DNA from: Symbiodinium natans
Taxonomy: Eukaryota; Sar; Dinophyceae; Suessiales; Symbiodiniaceae
Reading direction: 5' to 3'
DNA: 64,000 nt
Assembly (NCBI GenBank): GCA_905221605.1
Contig: CAJNDS010002065.1
Location: 648,837 to 712,836, forward strand
In this document: positions 1 through 11,904 of the stretch, one piece after another
How the letters are laid out: each line of letters begins with the position of its first letter
Numbering within the stretch: position 1 is the first letter of the stretch
The notes under the pieces: generated by a model
Database searches by the model: none
Told to the model about the DNA's origin: nothing
The model's input: only the letters and a program-made list of their open reading frames with translations
Program-made: the position numbers and the translations under genes

Positions 1-1139
1 CCCGTATTCCCTTTTCTTGCGGGTTGGGTTCCCTTAGAAACCCCTGTAAACCGAAAAGTGCACCTTGCTTCCTAGGCTACTCTTGGGTCTAGAACTGCTA
101 CGGTCTAGGGTTTAGGGTTTAGGGTTTAGGGTTTAGGGTTTCTATTATCATCGAACCCCAAGTCCCCCCTAAATAAAGCTACCAAGTAGCTTTTGAAAGA
201 GCCCCTAACCTCCGGGTTTAGGGTTTAGGGTTTAGGGTTTAGGGTTTAGGGCTACTTGCCGACTCACTAGGTAGGCCGCTGGGACAGCTTGAAGGCTTTC
301 AGGGCCATCCTGACCCTAACAACATTGACCCCTAAGCCCCTAAACCCTTAAACCCTAAACCCTAAACCCACCTCCGTCCCCCCCAAAAGAAGAGTAGCTT
401 CTCAGAGCCGATAGCCCTAAACCCGAAACTCTGAACCGTAAACCCTAAACCCTAAAATCCCTAAAATCCCTATAAACCCTAAACCCTATAAACCCTATAA
501 ACCCTCTAAACCCTCTAAACCCTCTAAACCCTCTAAACCCTCTAAACCCTCTAAACCCTCTAAACCCTCTAACCCTCTAAGCCCTCTAAACCCTCTAAAC
601 CCTCTAAACCCTCTAAACCCTCTAAACCCTCTAAACCCTCTAAACCCTCTAAACCCAAATAACCCTAAACCCTAACCCCCCCCCCCCCCCCCCCCCAACA
701 AAAAAAAACAAGTTAGAGTGAGAGAGAGGAGCTCCTGAGAGCCGATGGGGTTCCCCTACTAGCCTAGTGTAGCCCTAAACCCTAAACCCTAAACCCTAAA
801 CCCTAAACCCTAAACCCTCAACCCTAAACCCTAAACCCTAAACCCCAAACCTAAACCCTAAACCCTAAACCCTAAACCCTAAACCCGAAACCCTAAACCC
901 TAAACCCTAAACCCTAAACCCTAAACCCTAAACAAAGAGGAGCTCCTCAAAGCCGATGGGGTGGACCTGGTCCTGGTGGACCCCGACCGCTGCCTGGTGC
1001 CGAGCCCAGGGGGCGGCCTCGGGATGCAGCCGCTAGTCCCCCAAGAAGGGTCCCAGAGGGTTTAGGGTTTAGGGTTTAGGGTTTAGGGTTTAGGGTTTAG
1101 GGTTTAGGGTTTAGGGTTTAGGGTTTAGGCTTAGGCGTT
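1..1139. repeat. Interstitial telomere-like repeats with GC-rich islands
   Basis: The block alternates TTTAGGG runs (about 106-140, 216-250, 1057-1132) with CCCTAAA runs (340-370, 774-934). Between about 488 and 655 the unit changes to the 9-mer CCCTCTAAA, repeated some 17 times, after a few CCCTATAAA units. A C-homopolymer lies at about 680-697. Both orientations alternate, so this is interstitial and not a chromosome end. Islands between the arrays look exon-like. The best, about 937-1056 on the plus strand, reads as an open acidic/hydrophobic segment starting EELLKADGVDLVLVDPDR. Shorter relatives of its start occur near 396 and 727. I cannot assign it to a family. Confidence 0.85.
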
Positions 1140-1893
1140 TTGGGGGTTTGGGGTATTGGTATGTACCTGGGCCTTAGGGGGGGTTCCCATACAGCAGCCG
1201 AAGGGCCCCAGTACATACGTTATAGCTACAGGAACCTTAGGGCACATGAAGACTTTGATGTGGTTCCGTTGAGAATAACCCCTAGTGGAACAGGCATAGC
1301 GACCCCAAAAGAAGCTAAGTTGGAGTCTTCGGGCAGCCTTGTGATAAACCCTGAACGCTACGCCCTAAACCCTGCAAAAAGCCCGCGCCAAGTCCTTGCC
1401 CTTGCCCGTTTCGTATGGGGCGCTTGCAAAGTTTTTAACGGCCATGGAGTTGACAGCTTTACCTAGAGCTCGAAACGAGCCTTTGACTTTAAACCCTAAA
1501 CCCTAAACCCTAAACCCTAAACCCTAAACCCTAAACCCTAAACCCTAAACCCTAAACCCTAAACCCTAAACCCTAAACCCTAAACCCTAAACCCTAGATT
1601 TGTTTTGAGGATCTTTCGGCATCTAGGAAGCTTTGTTTTCCCAAGCCCTACTCTTGTGGCACGACTTGAAAGGCTAACAACGGGTTACTTTCGCGCAAGG
1701 ACCACCCAAGAAAGATTCCCCCCAAAGGTACCCGTATGCTGAGAACTTTGTTTGGGTGCCTTCAGCTGATCCTTAGAGCATGACGATTTGAACCCCTAAA
1801 CCCTAAACCCTAAACCCTAAACCCGACAACACTGAAAGCCCTAAGTCCGCCAAGCAAGACCCTTCATAGATATACATATATATATGTATACGA

Positions 1894-1921
<28 letters not shown>
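1140..1921. other. Mixed region: exon-like ORF, CCCTAAA array, TA microsatellite
   Basis: An open frame to the stop at 1464-1466 on the plus strand has protein-like composition over its last 80 codons (it ends in GHGVDSFT), but I do not recognise it. It is followed by a CCCTAAA array (about 1489-1597), an unremarkable 200 bp stretch with a second short open frame, and a TA-rich microsatellite (about 1867-1921) that abuts the left edge of the duplicated block. Confidence 0.45.
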
Positions 1922-1924
<3 letters not shown>

Positions 1925-2189
1925 CCATGGACCTTTAGGTATAATGTGATGACTTGCTTTGGGTTTTACTTCAACAGTACTAACAGTTATCAAATGAGTA
2001 CTTGCGTTTTATATTATGCATATTGCTACTAGAAAGTAGGTGACATTTTATGGCTTTTGGGCTCATGGTCTAGGGTTGTGCATTCAACGGTTATAAAAGG
2101 ATTGTGCGAACAGTCCAGGGTTTATCACCCCTTCCTGTTGTCGAGGAGAAAAGGGGTCGGATAACAGGAGAAGATCAAGGAACCATGGA

Positions 2190-2348
2190 CTGTGTTACAT
2201 TCAGTCACTATTCACTTTACACCCTCTCCTCTCTTCCCTTTCTTAGAAGAAAAGGAAAGTGGAAGGAATCATCAAAGAAAAAGTCCGTCTCACTACCTTC
2301 ATCCACCGTCTCCTCTTTTTTTTTTCTCTCTCTCTCTCTCTCACTCTC

Positions 2349-2410
<62 letters not shown>

Positions 2411-5400
2411 TACCGAGGAGAATAATGGCTACATATAAAGCACACATGTCAATCTCAACCCATTCGTCCTCCCTCTTCTGGCTGCTCTCTCACTTGTAGC
2501 TTTTGTCTCTTCTTGTTTTGCTTATGGAGGAGAGAATGCATAACACTAGATGAGCGAAGCGCATGGACGGGAAGAGCGAGAAGCAAGTAGTTGTTTGTTG
2601 CATAGGGGAGGCCCACTCTCCCCTAGAGCAGGGACGAGTTCCCCCCTGTTCCCTTCCTTTGCCTTCTTTAGTCCCTCCTCTGCGCTCCAACTGTTCTGTT
2701 CCGTCTTTTACGGAGAAAGAAGGGGTAAAGAAGAAGGACGAAGACGGTTCCCCTGTCCAATTGTGCATGTTCATTTTATCTACAGGAGTTAGCAAGAGTG
2801 TTTAAGCAAGCTAGATAAAGAGAACAACAAGAACAAGGACGAGGAAACCACGGTCAGAATGTACAAGGAAAAACACGAGGAATGAAATCCCATCGCAAAG
2901 ATAAGTGCCCACACTCAGTCTCACTGCATTCATCCTCTAATCCTCTCTTCTTTCCCTTCTGTGGTTCTCTTCTTGTCCTCCTTCTTCTCTCTGCTCTCTC
3001 CCTTCTAGCTTGTGTCTCTTCTTGATTTTCTTGTGCGAGAGAGAATGCATAACACTAGATGAGCGAAGCACATGGACGGGAAGAGGAGAGAGAAGCAAGT
3101 AGTTTTTTGTTGCATAAGGAGGCCCACTCTCCCCCTAGGGCAGAGATGAGTTCCCCTGTTCCCTTCCTCTTGCCTTCTTTAATCTCTCCCCTGCGTTCCA
3201 AGTTTTCCGTTCCTTCGTTTACGGAGACAGAAAGTTGTATATACAAGGACGAAGACGGTTCCCCTGTCCAGCATGTTTTCTGATCTTCCCATTCAGCGAG
3301 AAAGGAACAGACAACAGGGGAAAGCACAAGGAACAAGAGAGTTTAAGCAAGCTAGATAACAACAAGGAAAAGAAAGAGGAAGCCACGAGCAGAATGTACA
3401 AGAAAAACACGAGGAAGGAATAAGTGGTGCTCTTCTTGCAGAATGGAGATTTAAGAACACAAGCCAATCTCAGTACATTGATCCTCCCTCTTCTCTCTGC
3501 TCTCTCCCTTCTAGCTTTTGTCTCTTCTTGTTTTGCTTGTGGAGGAGAGAATGCATAACGCTAGATGAGCGAAGCACATGGGTGGGAAGAGATAGAGAGG
3601 GCAAGTACTTGTTTGTTGCATAAGGGACCTAATTTTCCCCTAGAGCAGGGATGAGTTCCCGTGTTCCCTTCCTTTTGCGTTCTTTGATCCCTCCCCTGCG
3701 TTCCAACTTTTCTGTTCATTCTTCTAGGGAGAACAAAGGAAGTAAACCAAAGGACGAAGACGGTTCCCTGTCCTCTTGCGCTTTTTCTTTTGAACTTAAT
3801 TACCCATTCAACGAGATAAGAACAGACAACAAGAGGAAAACAACATACATGCGACAAACATTTTTTCAGGAGAAGGGAGTCGGATAACAGGTGAAGAACA
3901 AGGAAGACATCCATCCTCTCCTCTGCTCTCTTATCTTGCTCTCTTATCTCTCTTCTCTGGCTCTGTTCTTGCCGGAAAGAAAGATGAATGTCCAAGAACC
4001 CAAGATCATCTCGTTACCTTCGTCCTCGCTCTCCTCTCTTCTCGCTTTTTCTCTGCTCTGTGTTTTCTTATGGAGGAGAGAATAGTAAACAGTCTCGCGA
4101 AGTCGGATTTGGGGCTGCGCGCGGGGATCTCCCCCCACAAACCCCTCGAAAGAACGAAAGAAAGCGGGCAGCTGTTCGTTGCAAGGCTCCCCCTAGAGAC
4201 CTAGTGCAGGCCTGAGTTCCCTGGGCTCGTCTTCCCCTAGAGCGCAGATGAGTTCCCTTATTCCTCAGTTTTGCCTTCATCCCTCCCCTGCGTTCCAAAT
4301 TTTCTAAGCAGAACGCACAAGAAAACACGAGGAAGGAATAACAAATGACAAAGATAAGTGCCCACACCCAGTCTCACTGCATTCATCCTCTAATCCTCTC
4401 TTCTTTCTCTTCTGTGGTTCTCTTCTTGCAGAATGAAGATTTAAGAACACAAACCAATCTCACTACATTCATCCTCCCTCTTCCCTCTGCTCTCTCCCTT
4501 CTAGCTTTTGTCTTTTCTTGTTTGTCTTGTGGAAGAGAGAATGCATAACACTAGATGAGCGAAGCACATGGACGGGAAGAGAAAGAAGCAAGTACTTGTT
4601 TGTTCTGAGTTCCTCTGTTCCCTTCCTTTGCGTTCTTTAATCCTTCCCCTGCGTTCCAACTTTTCTGTTCCTTCTTTCAAGGAGAAAGAAAAGGGTAAAT
4701 ACAAGGGCGAAGACGGTTCCCCTGTCCACTTGCGCATGTTCTTTTGGTCTACCCGTTCAGCTAGAAAGGAACAAACAACAGGGGAAACACAAGGAACTAA
4801 CAAGAGTGCTTAAGCAAGCTAGATAACAACACAAAAAAGGAAGCCGCGAGCAGAATGTACAAGAAACACACAAGGAAGAAATAACAAATGATAAAGATAA
4901 GCGCCCTTACTCAGTCTCACTGCAATCATCCTCCATGTGGTTCTCTTGTTACAGAATGAAGATTTAGGAACAATCTCACCATTCATCCTCCCTCTTCTCT
5001 CTGCTCTCTCCCTTCTAGCTTTTGTCTCTTCTTGTTTTGCTTATGGAGGAGAGAATGCATAACACTAGATGAGCGAAGCACCTGGACGGGAAGAAAGAGA
5101 AGCAAGTACTTGTTTGTTGCGTAAGGCCCACTCTCCCCCTAGGGCAGGGATGAGTTCCCGTGTTCCCTTCCTTTTGCCTTCTTTAATCTCTCCCTTGCAT
5201 TCCAACTTTTCCGTTCTTCGTTTAAGGAAAAAAAAGAAGGTATATACAAGGACGAAGACGGTTCCCCTGGTTCTTTTGATCTTCCCATTCAGCGAGAAAG
5301 GAACAGACAACAAGAGGAAAACAACAAACCTTTGACTAACGTGCGGTTCTTTCAGGAGAAGAAGGAGTCGGATAACAGGAGAAGAACAAGGAAGAGGTAA

Positions 5401-6450
5401 ACATGAAAATATGTCACTCTTCTATTTACACACTCTCCTCATCTCTCCGCTCTTCCCTTTCTTGCCTGTTGGAGAAGAAATGAGGAAGAAAATAAACCAA
5501 AAAAAAGCAAGGGGGAGGCACCCTGATTCATTCTCACTGCCTTCATCCATCCTCTCCTCTGCTCTCTTATCTTGCTCTCTTATCTCTTCTCGGGCTCTGT
5601 TCTTGCCGGAAAGCAAGATGAATGTCCAAGAACCCAAGATCATCTCGTTACCTTCGTCCTCGCTCTCATCTCTTCTCGCTTTTTCTCTGCTCTTTGCTTT
5701 TCTTATGGAGGAGAGAATTGCAAACAGTCTCGCGAAGTCAGATTTGGGGCTGCACGCGTGCGCGTGGGGGTCTCCCACAAACCCCTCGAAAGAAAGAAAG
5801 AAAGCGGGCAGCCGTTCGTTGCGAAGGGGGTCTCGAGCCCTAGTGACCTAGTGCAGGCCTGAGTTCCCTGGGCTCGTTTTCCACTAGAGCGCGGTTGAGT
5901 TCCCTTATTCCTCAATTTTGCCTTCATCCCTCCCCAACTTTTCTGAGCAGAACGCACAAGAAAACACGAGGAGGGAATAACAGATGACAAAGATAAGTGC
6001 CCACACCCAGTCTCACTGCATTCATCCTCTAATCCTCTCTTCTTTCTCTTCTGTGGTTCTCTTCTTGCAGAATGAAGATTTAAGAACACAAACCAATTTC
6101 ACTACATTCATCCTCCCTCTTCCCTCTGCTCTCTCCCTTCTAGCTTTTGTCTCTTCTTGTTTTTCTTGCCGAAGAGAGAATGCATAGCACTAGATGAGCG
6201 AAGCACATGGACGAGAAGAGAGAGAAGCAAGTACTTGTTTATTCTGAGTTCCTCTGTTCCCTTCCTTTGCATTCTTTAATCCCTCCCTCCGTTCCAACTT
6301 TTCTGTTCCTTCTTTCAAGGAGAAAAAAGAAGGTAAATACAAGGACGAAGACGGTTCCCCTGTCCACTTGCGCATGTTCTTTTGGTCTACCCATTCAGCT
6401 AGAAAGGAACAGACAACAGGGGGAAACACAAGGAACTAACAAGAGTGTCT
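2190..6450. repeat. Pyrimidine-rich ~0.5 kb tandem repeat, array in copy A
   Basis: Diverged units recur every ~460-660 bp. Landmarks are a CT-rich stretch, the marker GAATGCATAACACTAGATGA (about 2533, 3041, 3548, 4538, 5051, 6177, with altered forms near 4075 and 5706), then a purine-rich half containing GGACGAAGACGGTTCCCC. Many units contain a splice-acceptor-like tract ending TTCTTGCAG before AATGAAG. Short ORFs on both strands arise from the low-complexity composition and carry no recognisable domain. No function is assigned. Confidence 0.8.
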
Positions 6451-6662
6451 GGTGCTTGACCGCACCCTGGTCCCTTGCTCTCAAAGGGCTACTGTATACT
6501 TTGCACACAAACTCCAACATCGAACCTCAAGGCTTTAAGGCCTTTCTGAAGCTGGCACATACGCATGAAACTTCTTCAGCTTCGGGAAGTTTACTCGCTT
6601 AACCAACTTCCCGTACTCACAGTACGCAGTTTGTCGAAGCAAAGGTGCTTGCAGGGGTATTT

Positions 6663-7549
6663 TCATCTTCGTATAGCCGTCCGCATCTTGCCACCCGGCC
6701 CGAGTCGCACGTGCGATGGTCTCCGCTGTTTGGTCAAGCCACCACAAACGCCACGCTTGTTGCAAAGGTCCAAAGCCGCCTGCCTGGCAGAGAAGTGTTC
6801 ATCTTTGGTACCCTCGCAGAATTTCGTCATGCAGTTCGCAATGGCATCTTCCAACGCATCAAAAGATTGAAACTGACCACGTCGACAAAAGGACTCGGCA
6901 GCGCGAAGCACCCCAGGCAGATTAACAGTGGTGATCCCTGTTTGTCTGTACGCTTTAGATCTCCGCGAGCTCAAGATGATGTTCGTGAACTCCTTCTTGT
7001 CTTTGGCTTTCAGCAACTTCATTGCAACCCCCCTGGGACTTTGCATGTATCTGACGGCAAAACAAATCGCGACAGACCAATAATCAGAACGAGCTTGTTT
7101 GACCACATCTTGTAGCTCCAGTGAAACAGCGTCTCTGAATCTGTCGATGTGACAGAAGCAGGTGGTGGACATGGCTTCAAGGATCTCATTCAGCTTCGGA
7201 ATGCGGTAGAACCTTTGTGGCAGGCATGCCTTTCCCAACCAAGGTCTTGGATGGCCCTGCTCTCTGCCAGAGTGTAGCTTGCGCAAAGATATTCGAAGTC
7301 TTCGATGCACAGCCCAATGCCACGCCAAGTCCTGTGACGGCTTATTTGTGGCAGGAAACGACCATTGCAAGACCCCGAACGTTTCTTCATTCCACCCACG
7401 CCAGAACAGCCACCCTGTCTTGCGCCGTTTATAACTTTCCCGTGGGAACACTTCTTGCACAGACCTCGTCGTGACAGATTGTAAACGCCAGCGCGACGTA
7501 CACCCTGGAGTCCACAGCTCTTGCATGTTGTCCATTGCGCATACGGCAT
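6663..7549 (-). pseudogene. Zinc-ribbon hypothetical protein, frameshifted copy A
   Basis: This is the counterpart of the intact minus-strand ORF at 22350-23237. The start codon (ATG at 7549-7547) and the N-terminal CKSC...CKKC zinc-ribbon-like motif are present. One A is missing from the A-run near 7285-7287 (three A's here, four in copy B), which shifts the frame after the residues reading GLCIEDFEY. The 316-codon ORF ending at 6663 therefore joins an unrelated upstream frame to the genuine C-terminal 200 codons. The two copies differ otherwise by only a few substitutions, so the break is recent or a sequencing error. Function unknown. Confidence 0.7.
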
Positions 7550-7899
7550 TGTTTCTTAACGCCCAGAAAGAGAAGTCACAGTAGTGAGAACAGCTACAAT
7601 ACAGGCAGTGCAAAGCGAGGGTATGGCTGGGGTGTTGTATTGTGAGGCGACGTCTTAAAACAGGGGCCGTTGTGTTACATGCAACATCCGAAGACCATCA
7701 AGACTGCGACTCACGCCTTGTGCTGAAACTTTCGGCCGTTACGTTTGGGCTCTGCGAGACTGAGCCAAGAGAAACTGTAGCGACTGTGTACATCCTCAAC
7801 AAGCCTTAAAACCTACCGTAGCTCTTTCCCACAAGGATCCCTGCCCCTCTTTGCAACAAATGCTGCTTCAGGCAGCAAAGCTTTGTGCTTTGTCTCTTT

Positions 7900-8311
7900 G
7901 GAGGGGAACTTCGACACAAAGTCCTAGGGACCAGGGCCTGCAGTTTGTTTCTAGAACTGAGACCAGAAATCTTAGGGGCCAGGGCTTGCGATTTGTCTCT
8001 TTGGAGGAGAACTGAGACCAAACATCTTAGGGACCAGGGCTTGCGTCTCTTTGAGAAGAGCTGAGACCAAAACTCTTGGGGACCAGGGCTTGCGATTTGA
8101 CTTTTTGGAGCAAATATTGACCCCAAAATCTTAGAGACCAGGGCTTATGATTTGACTCTTTGGAAATTTGAACCCAACATCTTAGGGACCAGGGCTTGCG
8201 ATTTGACTCTTTGGAGCAAATATTGAACCCAAAATCTTAGGGACCAGGGCTTGCGATTTATCTCTTTGGTCAATCGAAAAATCTTAGGGCTAGGGCTTGC
8301 GATTTGACCCT
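7900..8311. repeat. Degenerate 55-bp satellite, copy A
   Basis: Seven to eight diverged units with the core CCAGGGCTTGCGATTTG are spaced roughly 55 bp apart. This is the same family as the large array at 28.7-30.5 kb. The array runs into the assembly gap. In copy B it continues to 24077 before switching abruptly to the pyrimidine-rich repeat. Confidence 0.85.
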
Positions 8312-8411
8312 NNNNNNNNNNNNNNNNNNNNNNNNNNNNNNNNNNNNNNNNNNNNNNNNNNNNNNNNNNNNNNNNNNNNNNNNNNNNNNNNNNNNNNNNN
8401 NNNNNNNNNNN
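8312..8411. other. Assembly gap (100 N)
   Basis: Exactly 100 N, the usual placeholder for a gap of unknown size. It falls inside the 55-bp satellite of copy A, and the sequence on its right is unrelated to the continuation of copy B. The join across it should not be trusted. Confidence 0.98.
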
Positions 8412-8832
8412 CAATACTCCCACATTATCATCTAGGAACGCCACAAATATGGAAATTACCCTGCATTTGGGCAACTCTCCAGTGAACCCTGAACACTGAA
8501 CCCTAAACACATGCATCCCACGCCGGGCGCCGCCATACTAGGATGGCCCTTAGAGCCCGAAACATATTCCTAAATATGACCCTCTTAAACAAAAAAAAGG
8601 AACCACAAACCCTAAACCCACTACCTAGCATAGTGCCGCCGAGGGGCAAAGCAAGGAAGGTCTTGGTTGGATCACCTCCCTGGTCGTCCTGCTGGGGGCT
8701 CAGGGTTTAGGGGTTTAAGGTTTAGGGAGTTCTGGGGTTTTCGGGAGTTTTGGGCGTTTTGGGGTTTTGGGGTTTAAGGTACAGGGTTTCAGGGCTTCCC
8801 TAAACCCTAATCCCTAAACCCGAAATTGACAC
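8412..8832. other. Telomere-like repeats and one exon-like island
   Basis: Short, decayed CCCTAAA and TTTAGGG runs. A GC-rich island on the minus strand at about 8640-8697 has an acceptor-like CCCCCAG followed by an open frame beginning QQDDQGGDPTKTF. I see no donor that fixes its end, so it is noted here rather than called as an exon. Confidence 0.4.
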
Positions 8833-8956
8833 CCTAAACCCTTTGCGGCTTAGGATCTTGGAGGATTCTGAGGAGTCCCCTTGTGCCTTCCAGTGCTTGT
8901 AGAGGACCAGCACTGATGCCGTCACCACAAGGCTCAGCGGTAGCATGATGTGGCTC
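8833..8956 (-). CDS. Putative exon with a membrane segment
   Basis: After an acceptor-like TTGTCAG at 8963-8957 the minus strand is open for about 40 codons. It encodes a hydrophobic stretch (MLPLSLVVTASVLVLY) followed by a basic and then serine-rich tail, as expected for one transmembrane helix and a cytosolic flank. The left boundary is unclear because no GT, GC or GA donor stands out; the frame runs into a degenerate heptamer array. The entry phase needs two bases from an upstream exon. The family is not recognised. The island is bounded by telomere-like arrays on both sides. Confidence 0.45.
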
Positions 8957-9179
8957 CTGACAATAGGGCTTAGGGTTTAGGGTTTAGGGTTTAGGGTTTA
9001 GGGTTTAGGGTTTAGGGACAACTCACATGGGGGTTTACGATCTTTGGGGGGGGGGGGGGGTACCTTAGTGGGTCCTTCTCAATCGGCGGAACCTACTATT
9101 TGGGGTCTATATTCGGGGTCCCTGATTCATGCAAACCCCCGCATCTCGCCATGCCCTAAACCCTAAACCCTAAACTTAC

Positions 9180-9271
9180 CCATGTTTCCCCTCAGGCTGA
9201 AGTGTGGACAGCATTCATACGCGCTTCCGCATCTGGGATCCGCGCTGGGATCCATGAAGTAGTTTCTGTGC
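9180..9271 (-). CDS. Putative internal exon with GTAAGT donor
   Basis: A 92-nt open segment on the minus strand ends ATG-G before a consensus donor GTAAGT (9179-9174) and begins after CTCGAG, giving one leading base plus 30 codons plus one trailing base. The product includes FMDPSADPRCGSAYECCPHF, rich in Cys and aromatic residues. Its exit phase does not join directly to the membrane-segment exon at 8956, so a further exon would have to lie between (candidate material at 9005-9160). No family assigned. CCCTAAA-type repeats flank both ends. Confidence 0.5.
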
Positions 9272-11904
9272 CTCGAGGCAGGCACCCCTGAACCCTAAAC
9301 CCTATAAACCTTAAACCCTAAGAAAAGAACGTCCCACTTCACTCGGCAAACTTGCCACAGTGGACATTGTCACATCCCTACCGCTCCAGGGTCTGATGTA
9401 GGGTTTTAGGGCTTTATAGGATTTGGGCCTGAGGGTTTTAGGTTTAGGGCTTAGGGTTCAGGGCTATCTGCAACACCCCCAGCCTGCCAAAGGCTGTTCG
9501 CAAACATCTCGGTAGTCTCAGGTCCTGAGCCAAAACATGCACATCCTAACCCCCTGCCAGGGTGGGCTTTCAGGTGTAGGGTTTAGGGTTTAGGGCTTAG
9601 GGCTTAGGGCTTAGGGTTTAGGACTGCGGCCACGTCGCGCTCCCTCGCCGGGAGAAGATACGCAAGACACGAAAAGGGTGGTTCGTTATCCTTAGTGGCC
9701 CCACATATCTGAGGGCGGCTCGTAAAGTCCCACAAAAGCCGACCTATGATGCTGGAGTGGAAAGGTTCCGAACTACAACTGCATGGAAGTTGTAGTCATA
9801 CATGCCTGGGTATCAAGCAAGCGGTGGCAAAATAGTAGCTTGCCAGCACTTGACATTTTTTACAACATTGCCATCCAAGCAGCTTTGATTCACATTGGAA
9901 AGAGACCACTTCCAAATTGCCCTGCTAAACTTGAGCCAGGGAGTCAGCATTTCAGGTTTAGGGTTTAGGGTGTAGGGTCCTTACGATTGGGGCCAGAAGT
10001 ACTCTACGAATGTTATAAGCATCGCTACCCTACTTATAACCCTGCTTATAAGAAACCATGAACCTCCAAGTACAACCATGGGGGCTTGATATTTAACTGA
10101 CCTGACCAGACCCCAAGTGAGTAACCCGCAAAAGGCGGTCTTCTTTGGGCTTCTTTTTCGGGACTAGCAACTCCCAGAGGGCCAAAGGAGCGCACCCCTG
10201 CAAGGTTACGGGGTTCGCAGCTGACGGTCAACCGGAAGCCTAAACCCGAAACTTCAGCTGTACAGGGACCCCGGGGTATCGACGTCGGATCGTCGCTTGC
10301 TTTTCGCGCTACATCATGCTGCGCTGCTCTGTCCCGAGTTGGGACACGACGTGGGGGAGTCATCTTTGAGGCATGCTTGAACCCAAAACCGAATTACCCT
10401 TTGAGTAATTACACCCCCGAATACCCCAAACACCCTAAGCGCGTACCCTAGATACCCGAAACATCGTCACAGACACCCTTTGGCTAACCCAAATACCCTA
10501 AGAACCAAAGATCTTCCCATCTGGCCCTAAACCCTCAACCCTAAACCCGGGGACGACTCCCAAGGAACTGCCTTGGCCGAACAACAAGGCTGGGTCTTCC
10601 AGCCCCTTCGTCGCTAAAAGCGCTATAGGCAAGCCCCGCTTTGGAATCCGTGTCCCGTAAAGTGTGTGGGTGCTACACATATATGTGTATATATATATAT
10701 GGTTATATACATATGTATATATATATATATTATCCCGAAAGCCTACATATATACTGCAACCGACGAACCTGAAACCTTCTCTTTTGTTTTGTTCTTGTCT
10801 TCCTCGAAACCCCAAGCAGTGCAGGCGAATTCCGCTCTGGTTTAGCCCATGGCAGGGCTGAAGCGGCTGTGCGCGGCATCGGATGCCAATTACAAATTCT
10901 GTTGGGTTTCTAGGGTTTCGGGTTTGGCTTCAGGTTTAGGGTTTGAGGTTTCAGGGTTTGAGGTTTCAGGGTTTAGGTTTCAGGATTAGGGCTTGTAAGT
11001 TGTGGGATTGTTCTGACTTCGGGACACTTTGATGGTTCGTTTCTCGTGCTCTGGTGGGTACATGATGGTACATGGGACCGAAGATCAAGCAAGACGGGAA
11101 TATGTAACAAAACGTCTAGGACCCAAGCAACTTGGGTGGTCCTGGTGCATCTGGCACCCAGAACTACACCGCATCCGGGACTTCAGTTCTAGTTCTAACC
11201 TGGCGTGATCGTGATGCGTAAGCCCGAAAACCTGAAACCCTTGTCATGAACTTGCCCAGCGTCCCTTCACTCATGGTGGCAACGGCCTGGCAGAGTGCTC
11301 AAGCTGCCTAGTGCCATACAGGCCGCATAGCCCCAAAAAACTCAGAACTTGAGAGCCTGAAAGACACACATCACTAAAATCGCCTAAGTCACACAGCACA
11401 AATTCCTAAACAAGGGAAACCCCGCCCTAAACCCTAAAGCCCGATATGGCTAAAATCTGACAACTGCGGGTATGCGAGGTCTTAGGCAAAATCCGACCCT
11501 GCGTCCAAACCTGAGCCCTTAAACCCCAAAACCTACACCCTATAAGCCTTAAACCCTAGACGCGCAAGCCTTCACCTTAAACCCATGCTTGCTAACCCTC
11601 AAGCCCCAAGCCCCAAGCCATCAGCCCTCAACCCTCCATCCCCAAAACCCCAAAACCTCAAACCTTAACCCAGGAAGCTCTAAGACACCCCTACGCCCTT
11701 ATGCCCTTAACGCAAACCCTAAACCCTAAAACCCTAAACCCGAAAAACCGAAAAACCCTAAACCCTAAATACTAAACCGACTAAACCCTCAAAAATGAAC
11801 CCCAAAAGCCCTAAACCCTAAACCCTAAATACTAAACCCTCAAAACAAGCCCCAAAAACCCTAAACCCTAAACCCTAAACCCCCAAACCCTAAACCAAAA
11901 GGAC
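9272..11904. other. Telomere-like repeats, unassigned islands, TA microsatellite
   Basis: Decayed heptamer runs alternate with 60-300 bp unique islands. Some islands (about 9345-9405, 9465-9540, 11105-11215) have open minus-strand frames next to AG acceptors, but the phases cannot be linked. A TA-rich microsatellite lies at about 10676-10731. From 11300 to 11900 the sequence is mostly decayed CCCTAAA, CCCCAAA and related words. No gene is called. Confidence 0.5.
10022..10071. mobile_element. Solo arm of foldback MITE family 2
   Basis: The right arm only: it ends CATGAACCTCCAAG followed by TA, and contains the ACTTATAA/GCTTATAA stretch typical of the family. No matching left arm is seen upstream, so it is a truncated copy of the elements at 12570 and 12947. 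Confidence 0.55.

Larger units (their letters stand above)
1922..8311. repeat. Large direct duplication, copy A
   Basis: The sequence from the TA microsatellite edge to the assembly gap is almost identical to 17621-24000, at an offset of 15.687-15.700 kb. By eye I count roughly 20 substitutions and small indels, plus a CT-microsatellite length difference. Contents in order: a 270 bp lead-in, a (CT)n tract (about 2325-2407), eight or so units of a ~0.5 kb pyrimidine-rich repeat, the zinc-ribbon ORF remnant on the minus strand, and a degenerate 55-bp satellite. The right end runs into the N gap, so its true extent is unknown. It may be a recent segmental duplication or two alleles or mis-joined contigs placed in one scaffold. 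Confidence 0.9.

Noticed and set aside
1-1139. Possible chromosome end (telomere)
   Set aside because: Heptamers occur in both orientations, are decayed and interrupted, and continue throughout the window, so they are interstitial.
2104-2499. Ser/Leu-rich and Arg/Glu-rich ORFs around the (CT)n tracts (also 17892-18135 and 25509-25967)
   Set aside because: These are translations of a dinucleotide microsatellite and purine/pyrimidine-skewed repeats; all frames on a strand look alike and no domain is present.
10664-10861. ORFs across the TA-rich microsatellite near 10.7 kb
   Set aside because: Mostly Tyr/Ile/Val repeats translated from TATATA/TACATA; no gene.
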